The notes: generated by a model not told the origin, from the letters alone. Counted from the first letter of the stretch, positions 1 to 7,249 are shown. The stretch: DNA of 11,065 nucleotides from Candidatus Zhuqueibacterota bacterium (GCA_016934435.1 JAFGSU010000218.1:1-11065); one strand, 5' to 3'. A program made the numbers and translations.

Positions 1-100
1 ACGGAAAACATCGATTGCGTTACCGTGTCCTGGAAATTTCATTTTTTGGGGCGCTCGATTTCCGTATTGTTCGATGGTAAATATAGAATTGAGGAAGAAA

Positions 101-127
101 TTAAAAAGGGAGGCGAAAATGCCTCCC
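101..127 (-). terminator. Rho-independent terminator after the zinc metallopeptidase gene
   Basis: Read on the minus strand, GGGAGGC, a 6-nt loop ATTTTC and GCCTCCC form a perfect 7-bp GC-rich stem, followed at once by TTTTTAA. It lies about 70 bases past the stop codon of the YugP-like gene, so it should end that transcript. The plus strand has no T run after the stem, so it acts in one direction. Confidence 0.8.
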
Positions 128-196
128 GAATAACCGCATTATTAATCAAACCGCTGAAAGTATTCGTTTCAATCCCTTTAGTGACGATTGTTGAAC

Positions 197-877
197 TCAG
201 TCACTATTCCGGAGTATCAGCAGTCGAATCAGTTGCAGCACAGCCATGGCGGCGGCGGCAACATAGGTGAGCGCCGCGGCATCGAGGACTTTTTTTGCCC
301 CGGAAATCTCATTCGCCTGCAGATAGCCGCCCTGACTGAGTTGCGCCATGGCTCGACTGCTGGCATTGAATTCCACCGGCAGGGTGATAAGAGTAAAGAA
401 CACCGCACCGACGAATAATATGATGCCGATATCAATTAATATTTTAAATTGAAAGATCAGCCCGATGATAAACAGCGGCATGGCCAGCATGGAACCGAAA
501 TTCGAAATCGGATAGAGACGCTGTCGCAGGACCAGGGGCACGTAGGCCTTTTTATGCTGGATGGCGTGGCCCGTTTCATGGGCCGCCACGCCCACAGCAG
601 CAAGCGAATTGGCTCCGTAAACACCGCTGGAGAGTCGCAATTTTTTATGAACCGGATCGTAATGGTCCGATAAATTGCCCTCCACCGCTTCTACCGCTAC
701 ATCGCTGATGCCGTTGCGGCGCAACAGACTTTCGGCCACCTGAGCGCCCGTCATGCCGGAAGCCGAACGCACCCGACTCATCTTGGAAAAGGCGCTCTTC
801 ACCTTCCACTGCGCATATAACGCCAGCGCCAGAGCCGGCACCAGTAATATGATATCCATGGTACTGAAGAAAAACAT
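197..877 (-). CDS. YugP-like membrane-bound zinc metallopeptidase
   Basis: This is a predicted membrane zinc peptidase of the YugP family (Pfam Zn_peptidase_2), 226 residues, which is the usual family length. The zinc-binding HEXXH motif is clear as AAHETGHAIQH (His100, Glu101, His104); Glu169 in LPVEF is a candidate third ligand. Membrane segments are visible at about residues 7-21, 131-165 and 203-222, placing the active site near the membrane. The ATG at 877 is chosen because GAGGAGG lies 8 bases upstream; a longer reading from a TTG at 898 would swallow this ribosome binding site. A promoter-like sequence lies just upstream and a strong terminator follows. The physiological substrate of the family is unknown to me. 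Family assignment is firm; role is not. Confidence 0.92.
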   Translation of the reverse strand: MFFFSTMDIILLVPALALALYAQWKVKSAFSKMSRVRSASGMTGAQVAESLLRRNGISDVAVEAVEGNLSDHYDPVHKKLRLSSGVYGANSLAAVGVAAHETGHAIQHKKAYVPLVLRQRLYPISNFGSMLAMPLFIIGLIFQFKILIDIGIILFVGAVFFTLITLPVEFNASSRAMAQLSQGGYLQANEISGAKKVLDAAALTYVAAAAMAVLQLIRLLILRNSD

Positions 878-900
878 CTCGATTTCCTCCTCAAACAAAA

Positions 901-929
901 ACTATATTCAGTGTATATATTAGACTCAA
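901..929 (-). promoter_or_regulatory. Putative sigma70-type promoter for the YugP-like gene
   Basis: On the minus strand TTGAGT, a 17-base spacer and TATAGT match the -35/-10 pattern. Transcription would start near 894, giving a very short leader that still includes the GAGGAGG site. This is pattern matching only. Confidence 0.35.
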
Positions 930-963
930 AAATTGCATAAAAGTTTCAGGCTCACAGGCCGTA

Positions 964-1263
964 TCATGCCTGCTCTGCTTTACGGCCACCCACTATTTTA
1001 TGCCAGTATTGGCGCAGGCGGTCGATCAATCGCTTCCCTTGCAGTGGGAACAAAAGCAGGATGCCAAGAAGAATCAGGGCGATACCCGGAATGACCGGCA
1101 GTACCAATCCCATGATCCCCACAATGATAATAGGGACGGCAAACCGCATTTTTTTCTTTTGAAACTGCCGAATCTCTTGACGCAGATTGCTGGTATCCAT
1201 GGGTTTCATGACTCCAATCTCACTTTTACGCAACGAGTCGTTCACTTGTAAAAAACTGTCCAT
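964..1263 (-). CDS. Small PGPGW/DUF454-like membrane protein
   Basis: The protein has a basic, probably helical N-terminal part (RQEIRQFQKKK), then two closely spaced hydrophobic segments joined by a Pro/Gly turn (GLVLPVIPGIALILLGILLL), then a basic tail. This pattern of two membrane helices around a P-x-I-P-G turn resembles the PGPGW and DUF454 families of small inner-membrane proteins of unknown function. The start is uncertain: no candidate has a strong ribosome binding site. I chose the ATG at 1263 (99 residues); a TTG at 1329 would give 121, and ATGs at 1209 and 1200 about 80. The gene lies 86 bases upstream of the YugP-like gene on the same strand, so co-expression is possible. Function not known. 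Confidence 0.65.
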   Translation of the reverse strand: MDSFLQVNDSLRKSEIGVMKPMDTSNLRQEIRQFQKKKMRFAVPIIIVGIMGLVLPVIPGIALILLGILLLFPLQGKRLIDRLRQYWHKIVGGRKAEQA

Positions 1264-1582
1264 CTTTCGCTTAGCTTCTCTATTACCAACTAATTGCACC
1301 GATCGTGTGTCATCTAAAGAGTTTGGCAATTAATTTGTAGCGCCGAACCTCTGCTTACAACAATATAAACGCTGTAATTGAAAAAATATTCCCTCGGCTC
1401 GAAAAATTTCTCATCCCACCGTGCCGGATGTAAAAGAGGGTGCCCGCAGTAAGGTACGTATCGATTTGCTTTTGGGCTACTTTGCTCGCCCCCGTTGATC
1501 CCTTATACGCCGTTGTCGCGTATTTGTTACCGGTTTGCCGGCACCGGAAGAATGGCATGCACAAAATAGCCGTCTTTAGCCG

Positions 1583-2452
1583 CTATGGGGCCGTTTCTGA
1601 GGGCACGCGGTGCTGCAGATATTTTACCATGATGAGTTGATTGCCCTTTTCCGCATCCCTGACATAGCTGACCTTATCCATGGAGCGGCGGATAATATGC
1701 AGTCCCATGCCGCCCGTTCGTCTGGCGGCAGCGGCGGCCATGACATCAAAATCTTCGCCCGCCTCCTCTGTAAAGCCGTCCCCCTGATCCAGCACCGAGA
1801 TCGTCATGCGATCAGCTGTATTGATCACCTGTACGCGCACCCGTTGCCCCGGATCGGAATGATAGGCGTGCTCGATGACGTTCAGGCACGCCTCGTACAC
1901 CGAAATCTTGATCTTGGAGAGTTCGCTTTCGGGGAATCCTAATCGCCTGGCGATATTGGTGACAAAATCGCAGCTGCGGTAGAGGGCGTCCACGCGACTG
2001 GGAATTTCGATTTCATGGATACCGTCCTCCTGAGCGGTAGTATGCGTGGAAGCTTCGGGGAGGGGTGTTTCTCTCTCCGGCGTCAGGACGGCCGGCTGAT
2101 TCTTCACGGCCGCCAGGGCTTCCGATTCAGAGGCGGTCAGCAACAAATAAGTTTCCGGATCGAAATGAAGCAGGCCCTGACGCGCATGGGTATTGAGATG
2201 GGTCAGACAGACATCGCCGCCATACCGCCGCGCCCGCCCGGTCAATTCATAGACCAGGGCCACCAAACTGGGCAAAAATTCCTGCATCCTGGTGAAATCA
2301 AGGATAAAAAATCGCACACCCCCTTCAAATTCCGCTTCGAACGCAGCCAGCAAAGCCGGAATCAGAGAAATGTCGTGCATCGATCCCAGAGGCGTCAGGG
2401 TGGTGACATCCTCCACCCGCCTGTCAATATGAACCAGCTCATTTTCCATCAT
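1583..2452 (-). CDS. STAS domain-HATPase fusion, anti-sigma factor kinase/antagonist (RsbV-RsbW-like)
   Basis: A 289-residue predicted cytoplasmic regulator joins two modules usually found on separate proteins. Residues about 5-115 are STAS-like (FFILDFTRMQEFL, then RRYGGDVCLTHL); the usual DSSG phosphoacceptor signature is not kept (EFLPSL, with Ser62 the only nearby Ser). A Pro/Thr-rich linker at about 118-145 follows. Residues 146-282 are an RsbW/SpoIIAB-type GHKL ATPase with N box EACLNVIEHAYH (187-198), G1 box DQGDGF (222-227) and G2 box GGMGL (247-251), so ATP binding looks intact. RsbW proteins hold or phosphorylate partners in partner-switching pathways controlling sigma factors or second-messenger output. 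It starts 22 bases after the acyl-CoA ligase stop, so the two are probably one operon. There is no Shine-Dalgarno before the ATG-ATG start. The partner and target are not in this window. Confidence 0.9.
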   Translation of the reverse strand: MMENELVHIDRRVEDVTTLTPLGSMHDISLIPALLAAFEAEFEGGVRFFILDFTRMQEFLPSLVALVYELTGRARRYGGDVCLTHLNTHARQGLLHFDPETYLLLTASESEALAAVKNQPAVLTPERETPLPEASTHTTAQEDGIHEIEIPSRVDALYRSCDFVTNIARRLGFPESELSKIKISVYEACLNVIEHAYHSDPGQRVRVQVINTADRMTISVLDQGDGFTEEAGEDFDVMAAAAARRTGGMGLHIIRRSMDKVSYVRDAEKGNQLIMVKYLQHRVPSETAP

Positions 2453-2474
2453 TTTTTTATAGATTGAAATAAAC

Positions 2475-4211
2475 CTATAATTCCCTTTTCAGTACTTTAC
2501 CCAGCAAATTTCTGGGAAACTCGGCTCGAAACTCAATATGTCGTGGAATTTTGTATTTCGCCAGTTTTCCCTTACAAAAGTTGATGAGCGCCTCCTGTTG
2601 CAGGCCTTTCCCTGAATTACGCGGAACAATAAAGGCCTTGACCACCTCGCCGTAATAAGCGTCCGGCATCGGCACTACGGCAGCCTCACCCACGTCCGGA
2701 TGCTCCAAAAGCACCTTTTCCACCTCGCTGGGATAAATGTTATATCCACCACAAAATATAATATCTTTTTTGCGATCTACAATAAAAAAATAGCCCTCCG
2801 AGTCGCAATAGCCAATATCTCCGCTGCTGAGCCAACCATCAGCATCGATCACCTGATCGGCTGTATTCTCCGCGTCCCAATATCCCAGCATGACCTGCGG
2901 ACCGCGTATTTGCAGCTCTCCCAACGTATTGGCTTTGAGCACTGCGCCTGTATTCATATCGACAATGCGGGCTTCGGTATTAGGCCACGGCAATCCGATG
3001 CAGCCCGTTTTATTGACGCCGGCTAACGGATTGCAATGCGTGATCGGCGATGCCTCGGTCAGGCCATACCCTTCCACCAACTTTCCGTGCGTCACAGCCT
3101 CAAAATCCCTTTTTAAATCCGCCGATAGAGGCGCGCCGCCGCTGATGCAGTAGCGCACATGCGAGAGGTCCGTTGGTTTTCGCCTCACTTCTGTCAACAG
3201 ACTGGAAAACATGGTCGGCACGCCGGGAAACAGCGAAACGTTATATCTTTTCAACGAGCGCAGGATTTGTTTGACGTCGAAGCGGGGGTGCATAATCATC
3301 ATGGAGCGGGTCAGGATGCCCAGATGATGGCAGGCCGTCATGCCGTAACTGTGATTGAACGGCAGCACCGCCAGGATGATCTCCCGGCCATCGCGCAGAT
3401 CGCTCAACCAGGCCCGGGCTTGCAGGGCGTTGGCAACCACGTTGGCATGACTGAGGGTGGCGGCCTTGGGCGTTCCGGTGACCCCTCCGGTATAAATGAG
3501 CACAGCCGGGTCTTTGGATGCCACCGGTACGGCTGCCGTCAGTGGCGGATAACGCAGCAGATGACGGAAAAACATGATATGGGAACTGCGCTCAATTTTT
3601 TCCCGCGTTTTCTGGATGCGCTGTTGAAATTGAAAAGCGATTTTAAGAAACGGCGGCATGTAGGTTTCGAGCATCGCGATCACGATGTGCTCGAGTTGCG
3701 TTTGCGCCTTGATACGATGAACGCGAGGGTAGATGCGATCCAGCACCACCAGCACTTTCGAACGACTATTGCTCAGCTGATAACGCAACTCCCGCTCACT
3801 CAGCAGCGGATTGATCAACACCACGACGGCGCCGATGTACGAAGCAGCCCAATAAGCGATGAGAAACTGCGGAATATTAGGCAGACAAATGGCCACGCGA
3901 TCGCCTTTTTGCACGCCTATCTCCTTCAGGCCGGCGGCAAAACGAGTGACCAGGCCGTAGAGGTGATGATAGGTGAAACGGCTGTGATAATAAATGAGCG
4001 CTGTTTTATCGCCCGCTTCTGAAAAGGCATGCTGCAACAACTGATAGAGGGGAATCTCCGGTATCTGCAGTTCATACGGCACGCCGGCATCGTAATGACT
4101 GAGCCAGGGTTTCTCGGCCAGGACGGATTTATGAATCAGTTTTTCCTTAAAGGCGAGAAAACCATGCTTGGCCATTTTAGGAAGGGCAAATATTTCCTTT
4201 TTAAATTTCAT
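2475..4211 (-). CDS. Long-chain fatty acid-CoA ligase (FadD-like AMP-binding enzyme)
   Basis: This 578-residue adenylate-forming enzyme should activate a fatty acid with ATP and join it to coenzyme A. Core motifs are in order: P-loop YTGGVTGTPKA (240-250), GYGLTEASP (381-389), SGD (463-465), DRKKDIIFCGGYNIYPSEVE (479-498) and the C-terminal PRNLLGKVLKREL with catalytic Lys572. The TGG form of the P-loop is normal for FadD-type ligases; Val244 and Ala250 replace the more usual Thr and Gly. It is soluble, with a basic N-terminus that may associate with membrane. The ATG at 4211 is chosen because it lies 2 bases after the toxin stop; a TTG at 4271 would lie inside the toxin gene. No clear ribosome binding site is present, so translation may be coupled. 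Chain-length specificity cannot be read from sequence. Confidence 0.93.
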   Translation of the reverse strand: MKFKKEIFALPKMAKHGFLAFKEKLIHKSVLAEKPWLSHYDAGVPYELQIPEIPLYQLLQHAFSEAGDKTALIYYHSRFTYHHLYGLVTRFAAGLKEIGVQKGDRVAICLPNIPQFLIAYWAASYIGAVVVLINPLLSERELRYQLSNSRSKVLVVLDRIYPRVHRIKAQTQLEHIVIAMLETYMPPFLKIAFQFQQRIQKTREKIERSSHIMFFRHLLRYPPLTAAVPVASKDPAVLIYTGGVTGTPKAATLSHANVVANALQARAWLSDLRDGREIILAVLPFNHSYGMTACHHLGILTRSMMIMHPRFDVKQILRSLKRYNVSLFPGVPTMFSSLLTEVRRKPTDLSHVRYCISGGAPLSADLKRDFEAVTHGKLVEGYGLTEASPITHCNPLAGVNKTGCIGLPWPNTEARIVDMNTGAVLKANTLGELQIRGPQVMLGYWDAENTADQVIDADGWLSSGDIGYCDSEGYFFIVDRKKDIIFCGGYNIYPSEVEKVLLEHPDVGEAAVVPMPDAYYGEVVKAFIVPRNSGKGLQQEALINFCKGKLAKYKIPRHIEFRAEFPRNLLGKVLKREL

Positions 4212-4213
4212 CG

Positions 4214-4585
4214 TTATTTTTTTATATACTTGACATCGGCCAGTTTTTTGAAATCGGCATCCTGCGTCCACAGCGTCGCCTTGTATGCTCTGGCCGTGGC
4301 TATCACGATCGAAGCGGCTACCGTCAGCTTGAGTTCACCGTTGATCCGCGCGGCTTCCAGGGCAACGGAGGCATCCACATCGACCACCTGTGCCTGCTGC
4401 ATCAATGCCACGGCCTGAAAAGCGGCATTTTCGTCCCGCTGTTCGAGGATGCGTCGGAAAACCTCGAAAAGATTGACCGCACTTACGAGCAGGTTTTTGG
4501 TGTCTTCGATGGCCGGTGAAAAGAAATCGGCATTGGCGCCGTCGGAAAAATATTCCAGCCAACCGGAAGAGTCCACTAAATTCAT
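4214..4585 (-). CDS. vapC: PIN-domain ribonuclease toxin (VapC-type), active site incomplete
   Basis: A 123-residue PIN domain covers the whole protein. VapC toxins are Mg-dependent ribonucleases held inactive by a cognate antitoxin. Acidic residues are present at Asp5 (LVDSSGWLEY), Glu41 (NLFEVFRR) and Asp109/Asp111 (LWTQDADF). The third conserved acidic position, normally Asp in an LxxADxxI motif, is Ala91 here (LTVAASIVIATA), a change explained by one base (GAC/GAT to GCT). The ATG overlaps the antitoxin stop as ATGA (4582-4585), the classic coupled arrangement, and the acyl-CoA ligase follows after 2 bases. Toxicity may be weakened or lost; the fold otherwise looks intact and in frame. 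Family assignment is secure, activity is not. Confidence 0.9.
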   Translation of the reverse strand: MNLVDSSGWLEYFSDGANADFFSPAIEDTKNLLVSAVNLFEVFRRILEQRDENAAFQAVALMQQAQVVDVDASVALEAARINGELKLTVAASIVIATARAYKATLWTQDADFKKLADVKYIKK

Positions 4586-4788
4586 ACGCGGTCCTTATCC
4601 CGCGGAACGTTGGTATGGATGCCTTTGAGAAATCCGCGCATTTCCTTGATATTGCGCTGGGGAATGAATTCGATCCGGTCCTGGTATTCGAGCAATTGCA
4701 ATCGCTGACCCACCTTGATCTCCAGCTTTTCACGGACCTCTTTGGGAATCACCACCTGATACTTGGACGATACAATCACTGTATGCAT
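4582..4788 (-). CDS. vapB: AbrB/SpoVT-family antitoxin (VapB-type)
   Basis: A 68-residue protein with an N-terminal swapped-hairpin AbrB DNA-binding domain: SSKYQVVIPKEVREKLEIKV (residues 7-26), then the basic/hydrophobic strand QRLQLLEYQDRIEFIPQ. The C-terminal tail (about 45-68) is the part that in this family binds and blocks the PIN toxin. Such antitoxins also bind their own promoter, alone or with the toxin. The ATG at 4788 follows AGGA with suitable spacing, and its TGA overlaps the toxin ATG by 4 bases. Upstream lies a good promoter containing the palindrome ATATCGATAT, a possible operator. Confidence 0.9.
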   Translation of the reverse strand: MHTVIVSSKYQVVIPKEVREKLEIKVGQRLQLLEYQDRIEFIPQRNIKEMRGFLKGIHTNVPRDKDRV

Positions 4789-4822
4789 GACAATCCTATC
4801 GATTAGCTTAACGTCTTACATA

Positions 4823-4851
4823 AATATATCGATATTATTTTTGTTTTTCAA
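4823..4851 (-). promoter_or_regulatory. Sigma70-type promoter of the toxin-antitoxin operon
   Basis: On the minus strand TTGAAA (4851-4846), a 17-base spacer and TATATT (4828-4823) fit a sigma70 promoter well, with a leader of about 27 bases to the antitoxin ATG. The 10-base palindrome ATATCGATAT (4826-4835) overlaps the -10 box and spacer, a natural place for repression by the antitoxin-toxin complex. The promoter could also serve the downstream ligase and regulator genes. Functional status is inferred from pattern only. Confidence 0.5.
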
Positions 4852-5328
4852 GTGCTTTTTTCTTGATAATGAATTAAAAAATATCTAATATTTACAGGGC
4901 ATTGTTCTGTGCCGCAGGTTAGTGCCGGCGTGGATGCCCGATCAACAGGAGGCTCTTGCTGGATGAAAAAGAAAAAGCCTTTGGGTAGGAAGCACATTTT
5001 TCCGCGACAATAGGAACCTCCGAATAAGAGAAGGGAAAATACCTCTCTTTATCGATTTGAAGGCATCCATGGTGATGAGCGATTCTGGCTGCACTCTATA
5101 ATAATTTGTATTTGTTGAATTAATGATCGCGCTGTAAATCACTATTAGGGCGGGCAAAAAGTAATTTTCCCTTGTATTTACAATGATCCGATACTATTAA
5201 GACGGCCTCAGGAACCCATAACGTAGCATCTGAACTTTTTTTATACTTTTTAGACAGCCGCGGTCCGATTTTGAACGAAACGTTGCATACCATAAACCAT
5301 TCCATACATTTAACGATGAGGGCAGAAA
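4852..5328. other. Intergenic region between divergent genes, no gene recognised
   Basis: About 480 AT-rich bases lie between the minus-strand toxin-antitoxin operon and the plus-strand GT39 gene. Short open frames occur on the minus strand (4942-5157 and 5120-5347), but their translations match no family I know and have no convincing ribosome binding site. Only a TATAAT-like box at 5097-5102 without a matching -35 was noticed. I see no tRNA, terminator or repeat array. Confidence 0.5.
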
Positions 5329-5973
5329 GTGAAACAAACAAAAACAAACGATCTTCCGTGGTTATTCGCTGCCCTGGCCCTTGCCCTCCATCTCATCGCC
5401 ACCCTGGCCGGCCAGTACAGCATTTTCCGCGACGAGCTCTATTACATCGCCTGCGTCAACCACCCGGCCCTGGGCTATGTCGATCATCCGCCGCTTTCGG
5501 TGTGGATTCTGGCCATCTGGAAATGGTTCGCGGGCGACTCGCTCTTCTCCATACGTTTCCTGCCAGCGCTGTTTGGCGCCCTGTCTATCTTTTATATCTG
5601 CCGCATCGCCCGGGAACTGGGCGGCGGCCGCTTCGCGCAAATACTGGCCACTACAACGGCGCTGCTGGCACCCATCTATCTGGCTTTTTTCGGTTTATAT
5701 TCGATGAATGCTCTCGATGTATTGCTATGGGCGATGGTCTTTCTCACGTTGATCAGGATAACTACAACCGGTAAAATACGTGATTGGTATATCCTTGGTA
5801 TTTTACTCGGACTCGGCGCCCTCAACAAGTTGAGCATGGTTTGGCTGGCCTCCGGTATTGCCGTAGCCATGGTGATGACGCCGACGCGCACCGCTTTGAA
5901 AACGCGCGGCCCCTGGGCGGCCATGGGATTCGCGGTGCTGCTCTTCCTGACAGGTCAAAAAATGTCACAGTAA
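5329..5973 (+). pseudogene. GT39 (ArnT/PMT-like) glycosyltransferase, 3'-truncated
   Basis: The N-terminal 207 residues match the lipid-linked-sugar glycosyltransferase family 39. They include an N-terminal helix, the FRDELYY motif (33-39) carrying the catalytic-type Asp/Glu after the first membrane segment, GYVDHPPL (49-56), RELGGGRFAQ (95-104) and several membrane helices. Family members run to about 500 or more residues; this frame stops at 214. Similarity ends at residue 207 (LLFL, nt 5949), where the family continues with a Pro and further helices. The last residues TGQKMSQ come from unrelated sequence that begins the repeat-bearing scar. Start is a GTG at 5329 with GAGGG 6 bases upstream. 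A helix-only fragment lacking the C-terminal half is unlikely to be active, so I call it a pseudogene; an assembly join is the alternative. Confidence 0.8.
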
Positions 5974-6025
5974 GTGGAGCATGGCATAAATGTCATTTTT
6001 TCTGAAACAACAGAAGAAAATGTCA
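5950..6025. repeat. Insertion/deletion scar with three TGTCA motifs and a hairpin
   Basis: The sequence directly after the GT39 break has TGTCA at 5963, 5991 and 6021 (28 and 30 bases apart), each preceded by an A-rich stretch, plus an inverted TGACA at 5948. Positions 5994-6004 and 6011-6022 form an 11-bp stem with one bulged G and a 6-nt loop. Regularly spaced short terminal repeats recall the ends of IS21-like elements, but no transposase is present and I cannot confirm the family. Confidence 0.4.
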
Positions 6026-6153
6026 TTGCGAGTGGAGGAAGAGTAGTATCGTTCATGATCAAGTCTGCGTTGGAACGAAGCAATCCCCGCTGAAAGGGGA
6101 ATAGCCGGTGAGGTGCTCTTTTAGCGGAGATCGCCGCGCTCCGTGGCATACTC
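6021..6153. repeat. Degenerate dispersed intergenic repeat (TGTCATTGCGAG / GAAGCAATCCCC type)
   Basis: TGTCATTGCGAG (6021-6032) and CGAAGCAATCCCCGCT (6076-6091) resemble halves of a short repeat often seen between genes of environmental bacteria. AGCGGAGATCGCCGCG (6123-6138) is an imperfect inverted copy of the second (12 of 16 positions pair). TCCCC/GGGGA (6084-6100) forms a small hairpin. No clean CTCGCAATGACA right end is seen, so the copy appears decayed or interrupted. Recognition is from memory of similar sequences. Confidence 0.4.
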
Positions 6154-6282
6154 AAAAAAAATTTAAAACTATCGAAGCGGGCGGAGTGGTTGCGGTGTTC
6201 CTATAGGTTCACATGTCGACCACCCGCGCGGGCGATTTCCAATTCCGCGCACCGCTTCACACCGAATCCGGCAGATCCGCAT
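6154..6282. other. Remainder of the scar between the two pseudogenes, no gene recognised
   Basis: Together with the two repeat entries this completes the roughly 310-base stretch after the GT39 remnant. It starts AT-rich (a run of eight A at 6155-6162) and becomes GC-rich. I see no open frame with a credible product, no promoter and no structured RNA. It probably holds leftovers of the deleted GT39 or M28 sequence, or of an inserted element. Confidence 0.4.
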
Positions 6283-6738
6283 CTACCCCTCTTCATCCGA
6301 TGTCATCAGCGCCAGGGCTTCGATGTCTAATTCGATAAAGGCGGAGTGATCGCTGCCGGTGATTTTGGCGATGAGGTTGCGACCCAGACTATCCTTGAAT
6401 GCCGACCCCTTGAACAACGTCCGGTCAAATCCGGTTATTTTTGCGTTCAAGCCGGTGACAAAAGAACGAGGCCGCCCCTTGTGAATATCACTACGCACGT
6501 TATTGAACCAGTTGCCGAATCCGCGTGCGCTCATCTGCGCATCGGTCCACAACAGCCGGTGAAAGACAGGTTCACTCACCTTGCTGATAATGATAAAATT
6601 GCCCGTTGTCACCGGCGGGCTCCAATCCCCAGGTCCGATATTGATCCACCACCCAATCCTGTAGCTGAAAAAACTCCGGCGTATTGGGTTTGCGACCAAA
6701 AATTGATCCGAAGCCATTATCGAGTGACGGCCTAACTG
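6283..6738 (-). pseudogene. M28-family peptidase remnant, frameshifted and truncated
   Basis: Joining frames rebuilds the start of an M28 (aminopeptidase-like) domain. One frame gives LGRHSIMASDQF, the next gives GRKPNTPEFFQLQDWVV and GLEPAGDNGQFYHYQ, then a TGA at 6572-6574. The first frame resumes and ends with GRNLIAKITGSD near 6350-6390 and a stop at 6283. In intact homologues these blocks are one continuous run: a LASDEMEGR-type motif, TPG, GLEPAGDNG, then NVIAKLPGSD just before the zinc-binding region. The first shift sits at a T5 run (6698-6702) where one more T would restore SDQFFGRKPN. The signal peptide and the whole zinc-binding catalytic half are missing. It lies immediately after the lipocalin-like gene stop. 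A few residues at each junction are ambiguous. Confidence 0.7.
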
Positions 6739-6739
6739 T

Positions 6740-7249
6740 TTATTTTTTCTCAACCCTGTAAACCGCCTTGCTGGTCCTTTCGCCCATGGACGTGGATCGG
6801 GTGGTTTCGATCATCAACTCTTCTTTTTGCAGCGACCAGGTGGCTTCCGACTGCACAGTGAATTCCTGATCGTTTCTCGAAAAGGTCATTTCGCTCTGGA
6901 TGATGAGGGATTTTCCATCCTCCGACCACTCGACCGTGGAAACACCGGTGCGGTTGCCCATGGCATTCTCGCATTTCTTGCCGTCCAGTGTATAGGTCGC
7001 AGTGCTCGAAATTTCCTCGCCGTTGCGGTTGGTACGAAACGATTCCACTATCAGCTTGTTCTTCTCCTGCGTTATGATCATCTTGGTCGCCGCCATGCCG
7101 CGACCGCGACGGCCGCCGCCCTCTCCCATTTCGCTTTTATCTTTATCTAAAATCCAGATGCCGCTAAAATTTACGGCGGTGTCCTGCGCAAATGATAAAA
7201 GAACGCTGATCATCAACGCCGCGACGACGAGTGATACGATTATTCGCAT
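6740..7249 (-). CDS. Small secreted lipocalin-like protein of unknown function
   Basis: A 169-residue exported protein has a Sec signal peptide (MRIIVSLVVAALMISVLLSFAQ, cleavage probably after the Ala at 21) and a mature domain beginning VNFSGIWILDKDKSE. That opening and the alternating polar/hydrophobic strands (MIITQEKNKLIVES, ATYTLDGK, SLIIQSEMTF, ATWSLQKEELMIETT) are typical of small all-beta lipocalin-like proteins of FCB and related bacteria. A Gly/Arg-rich loop (GEGGGRRGRG, about 43-52) is unusual. The start at 7249 has AGGAG 6 bases upstream. It has its own long upstream region with a palindrome at 7302-7315. Ligand and role are unknown. Confidence 0.85.
   Translation of the reverse strand: MRIIVSLVVAALMISVLLSFAQDTAVNFSGIWILDKDKSEMGEGGGRRGRGMAATKMIITQEKNKLIVESFRTNRNGEEISSTATYTLDGKKCENAMGNRTGVSTVEWSEDGKSLIIQSEMTFSRNDQEFTVQSEATWSLQKEELMIETTRSTSMGERTSKAVYRVEKK

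Noticed and set aside
1..42. Possible 5' end of a minus-strand gene (ATG at 42, MKFPGHGNAIDVFR) leaving the window
   Set aside because: Only 14 codons are visible, there is no ribosome binding site and no recognisable motif.
25..270. Plus-strand open frame of 81 codons
   Set aside because: It runs through the minus-strand terminator and into the YugP-like gene; the protein resembles nothing.
1355..1564. Minus-strand open frame of 69 codons in the gap after the STAS-HATPase gene
   Set aside because: It has no ribosome binding site and no family resemblance, and a plus-strand frame overlaps it; treated as chance.
3460..3500. P-loop TGG instead of TSG in the acyl-CoA ligase as a sign of inactivity
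   Set aside because: TGG is the normal form in FadD-type ligases, and all other core motifs and Lys572 are present.
3159..4022. Plus-strand open frame of 287 codons
   Set aside because: It is antisense to the well-supported acyl-CoA ligase; composition is His/Arg/Gln-rich as expected of a shadow frame.
5120..5347. Minus-strand open frame of 75 codons upstream of GT39
   Set aside because: No known motif and weak start context; it overlaps the GT39 start region.
6346..6735. Plus-strand open frame of 129 codons over the M28 relic
   Set aside because: The minus strand shows ordered M28 motifs; the plus-strand product is His/Arg/Pro-rich and unrecognisable.
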